Assembly: GCA_025200525.1 (NCBI GenBank)
Contig: CM045770.1
Span: forward strand, 86,576,084-86,640,083
DNA length: 64,000 nucleotides
Direction: 5' to 3'
DNA from: Camellia lanceoleosa
Taxonomy: Eukaryota > Streptophyta > Magnoliopsida > Ericales > Theaceae
The notes below the pieces were generated by a model. That model saw only the letters and a program-made list of their open reading frames with translations. It ran no database searches and was not told where the DNA came from. A program made the position numbers and the translations under genes. This document shows, one piece after another, positions 48,031-59,720 of the stretch (position 1 is the first letter of the stretch; every line of letters starts with the position of its first letter).

Positions 48031-48744
48031 TGATAAACTTTTTCATATATATGTAATTATTTTTAAACAATACACTTGAATAGTATTTTTTCCTTTATTG
48101 TATATAACCACTGTACTCAAATTTTTCTCAATGAAAAGAAAGTTAATGACAATTTCCAAAATTGGCGTGAGCTTCGATTAAATTTTTACCAAATTTTGAC
48201 AATAACAAATGATACAATAGACCATTTGAGATGATTTAAACCTAAAGAAAGTGATTTACAAACAATATTTGTACACAAAATACTCCAATTGATAACAGTT
48301 TTAAACTAACAAGTAACTTTCATGGGTTTTTTAGTTTGAAATGAAATACTAAATTTGATCCATTATTCTGTATAACAAAAATAATGAGAAAATTACACCT
48401 CAGTAATGTCAGACAAAAAAAATTATAAAAAAAGTGGTAAACATTATAAATATTAATAACTAAAATCATAAACTTTTTCACTAATGTGTAATAAATTTTC
48501 AAAATCTATCCTGAGTACTAGTTTCCCCAAAAATAATCTAGAGGATGCAACTATATCACAATCTTCAAATAATAATAATAGTTCTAATCAACAATAATTA
48601 GATAATAAGAACTTCTTGTGTTTAAAATCAATAATAATAAAATAATAATATTTTTTATGATAATATTAAGTATAAAAACTTAAATATTTATTATAAATGT
48701 TTTTAGTATAAGCTCTTACAATTATCTCCAATTTTTTTGAAAAA
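48031..48744. other. Intergenic AT-rich DNA, no gene seen
   Basis: This holds short (AAT)n runs near 48568 and 48640. It directly follows the Tat-2 insertion site and has no coding signal. Confidence 0.6.
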
Positions 48745-49211
48745 TGATTTGTGCCTCGAAATTTTCCGCCCCGAATGCCCCTAATGCCCAAAATGACGTC
48801 ATTTTGGGCATTAGGCATTTTTTTTTTCTTTTTTTTTCGCCATTTTTGACGCAGAGCAGAGGAAGAGGGAGAGGAAGAGGGAGAGAAAGAGCTCGTCGCC
48901 CAGCCGAGCTCGTCCGCCCGCCGGTCGTCGGCCCAGCCGAGCTCGTCGCGTCGCCTCCGCCCGCCGTCCTCCGCCCGCCGTCGCCTCTGCGCGATCGTCG
49001 CAGAGGCGTCTCCATCGCCGCGCCCCCCGCCTCCGCCTCCAGCCCATTTTTGAGGCCCCCTCCAGTCCTTCTTCCCCGTCCCCCTCCTCCTCCCTCTCCC
49101 CTCCCCCTCCTTCTCTTCTTCGTCTTCTTCTCGCTTCTTCCGCTGTTTTTTTTTTTAAAAAAAAAAAGGAATTCGGGGCATTCGGGGCTCCCAATTTCGA
49201 GCTCCAAATCA
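48745..49211. mobile_element. MULE-like non-autonomous element with GC-rich cargo
   Basis: The ends (TGATTTGTGCCTCGAAATT, then CCCCGAATGCCCC, and inverted TGATTTGGAGCTCGAAATT) pair over about 45 bp. Flanking CAATTTTTT and CAATTTTTA could be a 9-bp duplication if the ends extend slightly outward. The interior at 48850-49140 is strikingly GC-rich (CCGCCCGCCGTCG type) in a very AT-rich setting, as in Pack-MULEs that carry gene pieces. A long frame on each strand is a low-complexity effect. No protein family is recognised. Confidence 0.6.
48780..48815. repeat. 36-bp perfect palindrome centred on TGACGTCA
   Basis: The arms CCTAATGCCCAAAATGAC and GTCATTTTGGGCATTAGG are exact reverse complements. 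The centre TGACGTCA is a bZIP-type site. It lies at the inner edge of the left terminal repeat of the MULE-like element. Confidence 0.9.
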
Positions 49212-51036
49212 CAACTCAATTTTTATTTTATTTTATTTTATTTATTTATTTATTTTAATCTTAAAAAAAATGTGAATCCAGGCCCTCAAAACTAAAGATT
49301 CGCAATCAAATGGCCGGAGAAGCAACTTAAGATAGGTTATGTACACCAGGGAGTTGAATATGCACCCAGCAGAAAAGCAATCAAATTGAAAGAAAGGGAG
49401 TGAAAGCGAGGAAAGTGAGAAGAGGAAGGCTCCCTCACACAAAGAGAGATTTCACTTCGTACTTGGGGAACCAAAAACGGATTGAAGGCTTACAGAGGTA
49501 GAACCTTGACAAAAGGAGAACTTGCACTTCGTCCTTTCAACGGCTTACAGTTGGAAGTAGAATGCTCCTCGACTCTCGCGATGAGAATTTAGACTTGATA
49601 GCGGCGGAAAACAGTGAGAACATAAATGCAGATTAGAAAACAGGAACGGGGAGGGAAGAAGCGGAATGCTCACTTGTTAGGGAGCAACTTGACTCTTTCC
49701 CTCGCGGAAGACGGGCTTAGATCGAAAGAAATGGCTATCGTTTGGGAGCAGAAGGAGACTCGAATCTGGGGGGAGAAACTTTCATTCTTGCTTAGTCTCC
49801 CTAATCAAAATACCTAATTTCAATAACAACAACACACACACACAAATATATATCATAAATTTCAGCACATCAAAGTTCCAAATTTTAGCACAAATCAAAA
49901 TTTCTAATTTTACAGATAGCATAACGTTGAGACACATGTCAGGGACGATGAATTAGCCACCTACTTGGATATCCTGAACACAAGAGTGTTTTGGAAAGTT
50001 AGTAAAAAAAAACTTATTTTTTATTTTTTGAATTTTTTTATGGCTTTTTTGGCAAAAAAAATTGGGCTCCGTTTGGTAAGCATTTCAAAATATAGTTTCA
50101 CCCATTGATTTGAGTGTATTGTTTATTTGGAGCTTTCAAATCATAATTTTACACCCATTTTTTAAAACTCAATTCAAAACATAATCATTATTTTTCAAAA
50201 CTCATAACCAAACATATAATTCAAAACTCTTTTCAAAACTTAATTCAAATCAATATTTTAATTTTTTTAAGATTTTAAATATTTTAATATTTAAATATGT
50301 TACATTTTTTTAAATTTTTTAATTTTTTGAATATTTTTAAATATTTTAATTTCAAAATATTACGATTTTAATTTTTTAAAATTTAAAATATTTTATAAAA
50401 ATAAATTCAAACTCTATTTTATAAAAATATTTTTAAATATTTTAATTTTTTTGTTATGTATTTGGTTACGATTTGAGTGTAGAGTTGTGAAAGTAGTATG
50501 GAGTTTCGAGTTATGTGTTTAGTTATGAGTTTTAAAAATAATTTCTTAATTAAGTTTTGTTTTATGTGTTTGGTTACGATTTGAGTGTAGAGTTGTTTTT
50601 AAATTTAAAATATTAACATTTTAAATTATTTAAATTTTTTGAATATTTAAATTATTTAAATTTTTTGAATATTTATTTTAATTTTTTACTTATTAAATTT
50701 TTTAGATTATTTAAATTATTTAAATATTTATGATTTAAATTTTTTGAATATTTATTTTGAAAAAAAATTATTTCCTTTGTAGTATTTTCAATTAAAAAAT
50801 TGATTAATGTTATTTTCTGTAAATAATAATTTTTTTTAATTAAATTTTAAAAAGAGTTTGGTTATGAGTGTTAATTAGAATTTTCAATAGTGTGAAAGTA
50901 TTGTGTTACGCAATCTTGATTTTTCAAAAAACTGACTGTTTTAGCTTTTTTCCAAAAGACCCCACAATACTCCACCAATAATGGCTTCTTGAAGTTGCCG
51001 TGCCAGTATCACCTCATATGGCCTATTCCCAAAAAT
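49212..51036. other. Intergenic, no gene recognised
   Basis: Part one (49290-49815) is of more balanced composition and may be a remnant of low-copy or transposon DNA. Its short frames have no known motif. Part two (50060-50950) is a degenerate A/T repeat with recurring TTTGAATATTTAAATTATTT and GGTTACGATTTGAGTGTAGA (near 50465 and 50572). Confidence 0.5.
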
Positions 51037-51862
51037 TAGGGATGAGCAGCGGATATATCGATTTGTCTAAACTGACCGAACCAAATTGATCCGCTGCATT
51101 TTGGACGGATGCGTGATGACGAGTGGACGGTTACAGATTGATTTTTTCAATCCTCCTAATTTTGGACGGATGGTGGATTTGAGATTCATTTGGTAGCAAC
51201 CGAACTTCCAAATGCGAGCACCCCTAGTAATTTGTAAGATTTTGTATTTTCAATTTGTTTAGATATTCTGTTTGTGTTTTCAATTGAAAAATAGTTTAAA
51301 TATTCTGTTGAAAAAAAGTTTTCAACTTGAATATATTTTTTGAATTGAAAAAAATAAATGTATTATTTATCTATATTTTTTTATTTTTAAATCTAATTCT
51401 AAAAATAATAAATAAAAAAGATGATATATGTTAGTTCGTTTTTATTTTCAAAAACAGATATAGATGTAACAATATAAATGCATATAATCTCTACTACTAT
51501 TCTGTTCACGATTTTTGTAGTTTGAATTATTTTTATATTTTAAGAATCACATATTGTAATACTTTATATGAATGAGACATGCTATGATTGTAACATGTGG
51601 ATAAGACATGCAGTGATTGTAATACTTTTTTAAGTCATTGACTGTAATACTCTTTTTTTTAGGAAGTACACAAGTTGAATTTTATTAAAAATTTATAAAA
51701 TTTTAAACCGTCAAACCAATTCGCATCCATCCGTCAATCTACTCAATCCACATCTGCCGGATTGGCGGACGAATACAGATTGATTTTCTTTAATTTGCCA
51801 ATCTGACAAACGGATAACAAATTGAAAGTTCTGTAACCGCAACCAACTTGCAAACACTCCTA
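51037..51862. mobile_element. hAT-like MITE with perfect 8-bp duplication
   Basis: The left end TAGGGATGAGCAGCGG and the inverted right end TAGGAGTGTTTGCAAGTTGG are flanked on both sides by CCAAAAAT (51029-51036 and 51863-51870). Both end regions contain repeated ACGGAT/ATCCGT motifs. It is 826 bp with no coding capacity, and the same general type as the element at 6626. Confidence 0.8.
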
Positions 51863-51870
51863 CCAAAAAT

Positions 51871-52368
51871 ATATACATATATATATATATATATATAACC
51901 AGCCAAACAGAGAGGAAAATTCAACCCTCATACATTCCATCCTTCACAATGCTTCAACAGACACATTTAGATGGAAGCAAATCTAAAGTACAGCAGCTTG
52001 AACTGTATACAACACAATTTCCCATATAGAATAAAATCACAATCATAATAGCAATGAAATATATTGCAACATGCAACTAATTCTATCTAGTGAGACTAGC
52101 ATTCCTTGCACTCTCATATAAATATCGAAAGTTAAAAGTATACATTTTCCTATTTCCTAATAATCTACTTATTTAATTTTAAACTATTTTTGTATCATAA
52201 AGAGTACCAAACCCTCTGAGATAGATTTCAATTAAAAAATAATTATAAACAACCTCGTAACCTGCACCAAACAGACCCTAATAAGTTGCATGATAATCCT
52301 GTGGTACATATCTTCCCATAAGTGGCAGGAAGATGACAAACAAGTTCAAACCATAAGCTTTTTATGAC
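51871..52368. other. Intergenic, no gene seen
   Basis: A (TA)n run of about 26 bp comes first, followed by moderately complex sequence (CATTCCATCCTTCACAATGC and on). This could be an old untranslated region, but I cannot assign it. Confidence 0.45.
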
Positions 52369-53173
52369 GAGTCCGGATCTTCGGCTACCATACCCTGCAA
52401 CCCGTCTTGTAGCACCCCAAAACAACATCGTTTTGGGGCCAATTTTCGAAAGAAAAAAAAAAACGCAGCAAAACAAAACCCAAAGAGGAGAAGAAAGAAA
52501 GCATCAGCGACAACCATAGCCGTGAGACCCGACAACGAGCAACCATAGCCGTGAGACCCCTTCTCTCTCTCTCTCTCTCTCACGATCTTGATCTCGCCAC
52601 CAACGACGAGCTATCATCTTAATCAAAAGAAGAAGAAGAAGAGGAGAAAGATGAAGGACGTAGGGTGAGTTTGAGATGGCGGTGCTACGGCGGTAGAAGA
52701 GAGGGAGGCTTGAGAGAGAATTCAAGGTTTTGATTTTTTGGTGATGAACTTTGATTTTTCATCATATTTTTTAGCCCATGATTTGTTATATATATATATG
52801 TATTGTAGATTTTTATAGATATAAAGATATATATATTTATATGGATGGAAGTGGAAGGTGAATAGGAATGAGAAATCATACCAGTGATCGAAGAGCGGCG
52901 CCGGTGGGTGAAGGGATTCCGGAGGGTGTGGTCGTTGCAGGCTGCCGGTGCGGGCTGTCGGTGACGTGTTCTTCTTTCCCTCTTTCCCCAATTCCGTTCT
53001 GTTTTGCTCGTTCTGTTTTTTTTTTTTTTTTTGAAAATTGACCCCAAAACGACGTCATTTTGGGGTGCTGCTAGAAAGGCCGTAGGGTAGGGCGGCCGAG
53101 GATCCGGGCTCTTTTATCGTTTTAGGGTGCTGCTGGAAAGGCTGCAGGGTAGGGCGGCCGAGGATCCGGGCTC
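52369..53173. mobile_element. MULE-like non-autonomous element
   Basis: Terminal inverted repeats of about 80 bp start GAGTCCGGATCTTCGG on the left and, inverted, GAGCCCGGATCCTCGG on the right. Flanks TTTTATGAC and TTTTATCAC match at 8 of 9 positions, the Mutator duplication size. The inner edges carry CCCCAAAACAACATCGTTTT and CCCCAAAACGACGTCATTTT near-palindromes. The interior has a (TC)n run and a duplicated ACAACCATAGCCGTGAGACC-like piece. No transposase is present. Confidence 0.75.
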
Positions 53174-53180
53174 TTTTATC
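53063..53180. repeat. 62-bp tandem duplication of the right MULE end
   Basis: GGGTGCTGCT...CGGGCTCTTTTATC occurs at 53063-53118 and again at 53125-53180. The repeated piece includes TTTTATC, which is part of the presumed flanking duplication, so the end was probably duplicated after insertion. Confidence 0.85.
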
Positions 53181-53240
53181 ACTTCATACTTTTATTCACC
53201 CATTCATTATGCTGTGAAAAGCACTTTTTTTTTCCACCAT

Positions 53241-53334
53241 AAGAAATACCACTTGGAGTTGAAACAATAGCTTGGCACAAAGATGGAGCTTTCATACCTC
53301 CAGAATTTCATCATTCATGCACTTTAACTAAACT
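53241..53334 (-). other. COL 3' flank segment of the second copy
   Basis: AAATACCACTT...TCATTCATGCACTTTAACTA matches 5154-5257 downstream of the intact COL gene. Here it lies only about 90 bp beyond the stop codon, probably the ancestral spacing. Confidence 0.65.
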
Positions 53335-53551
53335 ACTTTAAATCGACATTGCAAAACTGACTACTTCAGCCTCCTTGGCCCAAGCTTTCATAAAAAGGGC
53401 AAGTAGAATCCAAAATAGCTCACTAAGTGGCTTTTTTCTGGCTCAATGGGTCATAATCTTGTGGATCACCAGCCTTCGTGAAACGTCCCTTGACTTGCTT
53501 CCTGACATCAGTCCTTGCCTTGCGGGAAGTATACCTTATTTTCTTGTCAAA

Positions 53552-53952
53552 CTTGTATGTAAGTTTGTAACAAGAAGATAATTAAACTTACAAATTACAT
53601 GAAAAATCATAAGGTTTGAAAATCTTATAAGGCTCCATGAATAAGCAACTGTACTGTGGACCTGTGCTTTATTCATGGCAAAGTAAGAAGTCTCAGCCAA
53701 TCTGACCTTGTCATAATCAACTCCAGATCAAAGGCCACCGAGAAACATTCTAGTTGAAACACAGGGAACAAGGCAATACGTGTACTTGCTAGTGAAGGCC
53801 ACCAAGAGACTGAATCACAATGTGGGAACAAGGAGATATGTCCTTTCTTTGAGTTAAGAAGGGTCGCATAATGCACTAAAATAAACATAGTCAATAGTAA
53901 ACGAGGCATCATCTTATACATAACTTGAATGAACAACAAGCATGAAAGTAAA
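53552..53952. other. COL-2 intron sequence, no element recognised
   Basis: This is intron DNA between the last exon and the MITE. An 88-codon frame on the minus strand has no recognisable motif and I regard it as chance. Confidence 0.5.
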
Positions 53953-54226
53953 GGGAGCTTTTATTTCCACACACTATTTTCTCTCAATTGACATACCATT
54001 TCTAGTTCATATATAAACTTTTGAACAAAATTATGTGGTTCGGAAATCAACTTCTGAATGAAAATCTATGGTTTGGAAATCAATTTTCGATCCAAAGATA
54101 TAGCCAAACGATAGGTTTTTCTTCAAAAGTTGATTTCCGAACCATGTAGTTTTGTTTGGAAGTTGATATCCCAACCAAAAAAATGTGTGAACCAAGAGAA
54201 TATGGTATGCGGAAATAGAACTTCCT
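53953..54226. mobile_element. MITE with long imperfect inverted repeats
   Basis: The left end GGGAGCTTTTATTTCC and the inverted right end AGGAAGTTCTATTTCC continue to pair for about 40 bp (CACACTATTTTCTCTC against GCATACCATATTCTCT). Inner arms GGTTCGGAAATCAACTT and AAGTTGATTTCCGAACC also pair, giving a hairpin through most of the element. Flanks AAGTAAA on both sides may be the duplication. Confidence 0.65.
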
Positions 54227-54239
54227 AGAAGTAAAACAG

Positions 54240-54765
54240 TAAAGATGTTTGTAGTACATCCTTGATTTGCTAACTTATTAGCACATTTGTTGGCCTCACG
54301 ATAGATTGAATCGAATCAATTATTGTATCGAGCTGGGCCATGATGAATCTGCAATCAGATATGAGGAAGTTTATAGGGTGATTTTCACTTGAGTTTCTAT
54401 TAAGGAGTTGGATGAGTAGTTGTGCATCAGTTTCAACTCTTAGTCTAGAGATGTTCAAGGAGTGAGCAAGTTGGAGATCGTCTCTAAAGAGGCCAAAGTC
54501 TAGCCACATTGCTAGTGGTATTTCCAATACTCGGCAATAGCCAAATATCCAAATCTCTATTCCAATCACTAACAAGTCCTCTTTCTCCTGTTCGACCTTG
54601 GTTGCCTTTGGCCACACTATCACAGTTAGGTTTGAAAGAATTGGTTCACATTTGATCCCACAACAGTCTGCCAGGAGGTGGTCTACCCTAGTGGTAGGGG
54701 AGTGGTTATCACATTTGGTCTCCTTCTCCTCTTCCTCTTTCAGAAAATCACTGTTGTCCAATTAT
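54240..54765 (-). pseudogene. LINE RNase H (RVT_3-type) fragment
   Basis: LAMWLDFGLFRDDLQLAHSL, NISRLRVETDAQLLIQLLN, HPINFLISDCRFIMAQLD and, after a one-base shift, EANKCANKLANQGC follow the order of the plant L1-associated RNase H (PF13456-like). The upstream frame is not recognised, and there is no reverse transcriptase. It is the 3' end of a 5'-truncated LINE, in the same orientation as the host COL pseudogene. Confidence 0.75.
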
Positions 54766-55337
54766 TCTTCATAACTCTAGGAAAATCCATTTTTTAGACC
54801 CACAAACCCCTTATCTATTGATTCCCAATCAAACATAACTCATTCTTTAGCCCTTGGGGCTTGAATTAACACTTAAAATCCCCTAAAACATTGACTATCC
54901 AGAGAATTCTTTCAATTAATTCCAGAGATCCTTATTTGCTTCTTCAGAAATTAAGCCAAATCCCAGCCATATTCCTCTCCAGGTTGTAAATTATTTCCTC
55001 TATTTTAAAACCCTGACTCTAGAAGCTTTCCAAAAATCCAACTGTAGGAAGTGGGGGATCGAGTTTTCCGACTCTGGCAACATCAAATGTGCATGGTAGT
55101 GTTACAAGTCAACAAAAATTGGTTGACATAGCTGGGGCAATATTATGTAATCTTGTAATAGAATAAGTCAAAAGTGCTTGTATTGATCATTTAACTGATG
55201 GTGTATGAATTAGATTATGAATTTTACTTGCTTCATTAAGCATTTTGTTTTTACTGTTGTTGATTAACTTTCCACAATTCTTTTAAGATGTCTTCTAATC
55301 TTATATAGTGTATGGCCAAGTCACTCCCCCAGTCAAT
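54766..55337. other. COL-2 intron sequence between LINE and copia
   Basis: This may include more of the decayed LINE, but no frame supports it. Nothing else is recognised. Confidence 0.4.
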
Positions 55338-55511
55338 TGTAAGTTTTTTGAATAATTTTGGTGTATTCAATTATGTTTGTAATACAAGAGTACCTCAGTT
55401 TATATAACAAAATAACCTAGGACTGAAAAAGGAAAGAAGAATATCTACTCAATCCCTAATGTATACAACCATATATACTACCATATATACATAAAGCCGA
55501 ATATTCTCACA
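55338..55511 (-). repeat. Copia LTR (3' in element sense)
   Basis: It pairs with 59721-59895. Shared blocks include AATACAAGAGTACCTCA and AAAGAAGAATA. Confidence 0.85.
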
Positions 55512-55639
55512 CCTCCACTCAAACTCAAGGTGTGTTAGCAGAAAATATTGAGAGTTTGCCAAGAAGAAATTGAAACCGAACAGTGTGAGTCATAGTAAAG
55601 AAGTCAGCAAGTTGTAGCCGAAGAGACAAAAGGAAGCGA

Positions 55640-58600
55640 GATAGAGCCAGACTACAGATGCTGACGGTCAAAGTGACAATCAATCATAATGTGCTTCATC
55701 TGCTCATGGAAGATAGTGTTGTGGGCAATCTAAATAGCACTGCGGTTGTCACAATAGAGAGAGGTCGGAGAAGATTGTAGGACACCCAAATTAGACAAGA
55801 GACAACGAAGCTAAACAATCTCAGCAATAGCATGAGCCATAGCACGATACTCAGCTTCGACAGTAGAGCGAGCAATAACATATTGTTTCTTGTTTTTCCA
55901 AAAAAATCAAGGAATCACCAAGAAACATACAGAAATCAGTTGTTAACTTGCAGTTAGTCACATCACCAACCTAATTAGAATCAGTATAGGCCACCAAGTC
56001 CAAAGAGTAAATAGAGGACAATAGTAAACCCTAAAATATAGTACCCCGGAGATAGCGAAGAATCCGAACCAAAGCAGCCCAATATGTAGAACGAAGAGCA
56101 TATACAAACTAACTAATCACATGAACAACATATGCAAGATCAGGGCAAGTAACCGTCAGATAGACTAAGCAATCCATGAGCTCTCGATATAAAGTACAAT
56201 TAGGCAAAGAAAAACCATCAGTAGTGTTAAGTTTCACATCAAGCACAATGGGGGTGGGTATCAACAATCTTAGTGTCAGTAAAACCAACACGGTGAATAA
56301 CTTCATTAGCATACTTGGCTTGAGACGGAAAGTAGCCATTCGGAGAAGAAGCCACCTCAATACCAAGAAAAGTACCGCAATGGGCCCAAATCCTTCATTT
56401 CGAATGTGCGGAAGAGATGCTATTTGACCCAGAGATAGTAGAAGAATCAGAGCTAGTAATAAGCATATCATCTACATACAATAATAAGGCAACAAAACTA
56501 GCAGAGGTGTAGAGGAGAAACAAAGTAGAGTCTTGGGCAGAAAGATGAAAACCAAGCTTAGTGACAGTAGTTTGAAAGCGATCTTACCAAGCACGAAGAG
56601 ATTGCTTCAAACCATATAGAGCATATCAAAGACGACAAACCTAACTAGAGAAATGGTAAAGGCCAGAAGGAGGATGCATGTAAACCTCCTCAGTGAGATG
56701 ACCATTAAGAAAAGTATTCTTAACATCCATCTGATAAAGAGGCCAATGACGAACAGTAATGACAGATATCAAAGTATGGACAATAATCATCTTATTTCTA
56801 TAAAAAAAACTCTTAGCAACCAAGCGAGCCTTGTAGTGCTCAAGAGAACCATCAAAATGAATCTTGACTTTGTAGACCCATTTGCAACCAACCAGATTCT
56901 TACCAGCAGGCAAAGGAACTAACTCCTAAGTACTAGTTTTTTGCAAAGCAGACAACTCATCCTCTATAGCTTAAATCCAATAAGGATCCTGGCAAGCCTC
57001 CTTGTGAGACTGAGGTTTTGAAAAAGAGTGAATAGTAGACAAAAACGTATAGTATGAAGGAGAAAAACTTATTTTAACAAAACCAAGTTTGATTACTTGT
57101 TTACGGATGCGAAGGGGATACTTACGGTTAACAAGATCAAAGTCGTCGGAAGCAAGAAAATCAGCAGCAAGGGCAAAGACAACTAGTAGAGGGAGAGCCT
57201 TACGATAAAAATAGACTAACACCGGAGGAGGAGGAAAAGCAGGAGCAGGAGTAAAAGTAGGCAGGGAAGAGGGATGAGAGGAGAAAACAAACTCATGAGA
57301 GTGGAGAGGGACTCATTAAGAGGGGTAGTACAAGGTGAAGAGAGAATAAGCTCATGAGGAACAGTAGAGATGTACTCATTAGGAAGAACCTCAAAAGGAA
57401 ATGGATCAATATGAACCAAATCCTCTTTGAACCTGGAGCTGTGAGAGGAGGAAGCTGAAAGTAAGGTAGACGTTTGACAAAGACAGCATGGCGGGAGGCA
57501 TAAGGTGACGGGAAATAGGGTCATAACAGCATTAACCTTTCTGAGTGAGACGGTAACCCAAAAAGACACATAGGATCGACCAGACACTAAGTTTGGTCCT
57601 ATCTTTATGGGGTAAAAGGACAAAACAAGTAGACCCAAACACACGAATGAGAGAGTAGTTAGGAAGTTGAGAAAACAGAGCCTTATAAAGAGACCGTCCA
57701 GAAAGAAGGGGGTAGACATATGATTGAAAAAAAAAGCAGCAGTAAAAACTGACTCACCCCAAATCGAAGTTAGAATAGAGGTAGAGAGAAAGAGAGACGT
57801 AGCTGTCTCAAGAAGATAATGGTGTTTACGGTCAACTCGACTATTTTGGGCAGATGTATCAATATAGGAAGTTTGGTAAATGATACCCAAATTGGCCAAA
57901 TATTCACAGAACTCAATTTAAAGTATTCCCTACCTAAGTTAGATCGCAATAATTTAATAGTAGACCCAAATTGTGTAATTACCATAAACTGAAAAATACG
58001 ATATATCTGGTAGAAGTCAGACTTATAAGTCATAAGATAAACCCAAGTGTAACAGGTGCAGTCATTAACAAATGAAATATATTATGCAGAACCCCTTTTA
58101 GTGAGAAAATGAGACGGACCCCAAACATTAGTATGAACTAAAGAAAATGGTGTATCAGATATAAAGGTATTTTTACGGAAAGGTAAGACTATCATTTTGG
58201 CAAATTTACACCCCTAACACTCCGTAAGTTGACTAGGAGAAATTTAACCCAATATACTTGACTGAGTTAAAGACCATAAGCGGTCAGCAAACAAATGCCC
58301 TAATTTGGAATACTATAAATAGAAAAGACTTAACAAAGAATCTAACTGAAAAGAGGAAAAAAACAGTTGGAGAGGTAGTCATAGGAAGGTGTAGGCTCTC
58401 TACCACATAGAGGTCTCCAAATCTACGACTAGTTCCAATCTGTTGCTTGGACATCCGATCCTGCACAAAACAGATAGAAGAAGAAAAGATAATATCAAAA
58501 CTGGAGGCATCAAGCTGACTGATAAATAATAAACTAATAAATGAGAAACATAAAGGATAGATGGAATAGGAATAGCAAACATAGCAGACGGTAAGACAGA

Positions 58601-59700
58601 CTCAACAGATATAATAGACATACTAGACTTATTAGCAATATTAACACTAATAGAAAATAGAGGGGGAGTACAATTTTAAAGTAAGGAGAGATAGGAAGTC
58701 ATATGATGAGAGACACCAAAGTAAAAAATCCAGATAGACAAAGAAATACTTGAAGAAGACCCAAGCAAACCTGAATGAAGAGAGGAAACAATGGAGGCAG
58801 ATGGGGATGGTCGGAAGGTAGACAGTTTATGCTAAAACTGACTAATTTAAGCACTCAAGAAAGCTAAGTCAAGATCAGGAGCCGGAGCAAATGCAATATA
58901 AGCAGCAGGAGGAGCTCGGAATTAGTTCTAAGACTGCTAAGAAGACGAGACTGGCAGATGTCCCTTCTTGGGACAGTGGTATTTCCAGTGGCCCTTCTAA
59001 CAGAAGAAGGCATAATCATCTGAAACCAGTGGCCCTTTATTGGGCTTTGCAAAAGGCTGAAGCTAATGGGTATCCAACATTATAATGAACCAAAACTAGA
59101 GAACTAATTAGGCAAAGTGTAATAAATAGAAAGTTGATGGATCAAATTTTAATATCGAGAAACTTGTTTAGTCCAAACAAGAATAAGAGAGAACTATGGT
59201 CAGTCAAAGAGGAACACCCAAGTCACAAGACTCAGAACAAGAGAGAGAGATGTTGCGATGCAATGGGTTGCAACGCAATGGGTCGCAACTCTGACAGGTG
59301 CGACTGATGTCGCAATTCTAGCAACTAAAGAAGACGAAATAGAAAGAAAAGAACCATGATGAAAACCCAGGAAGTTGCACAAGCTAAACGAAGTAGAGGG
59401 TGAACTGAGCCAGAGAACTGAACCAAAGAGAGATCGTGAGTCAATGTCCACAAACCAGAAATCTTCGATCTCAACTAAAATCGATTTATGATTTATGATT
59501 AGATGGGTCGACAGGTTTTAGACCAAATGGGTCATGCAAAGTCGATGCAATAGAGAATTCAACGGGCAATTATGAGGAAACTTCGAACTAAACGAAGGGA
59601 AGAAGAAGAATCAGCGGGGTCTTCTCAAACCAGACACGAACCAAAGAACTCAATCGATTATGAGATTCAAACCAGAGATACACAATGATTGTTAGGGTTT
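55640..59700 (-). pseudogene. Copia gag-pol, heavily mutated
   Basis: In element order: a gag zinc-knuckle remnant (AFFC, stop, KGHWKYHCPK, near 58960-59010), an integrase core part (GIIYQTSYIDTSAQNSRVDR, LLETATSLFLS, IWGESVFTAAFF), reverse transcriptase (LVGCKWVYKVKIHFDGSLEH, YQMDVKNTFLNGHLTEEVYM) and an RNase H end (near 55700-55880). Stops and frame changes occur throughout. Confidence 0.85.
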
Positions 59701-59720
59701 CGAACGAAGCTCTGATACCA

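Noticed and set aside
48744..49295. 183-codon frame and opposite-strand frames in the GC-rich MULE interior
   Set aside because: Several frames are open at once because the sequence is GC-rich and repetitive. The predicted Pro/Arg-rich proteins have no domain.
53063..53180. Independent regulatory tandem repeat
   Set aside because: Explained as a duplicated end of the MULE-like element.
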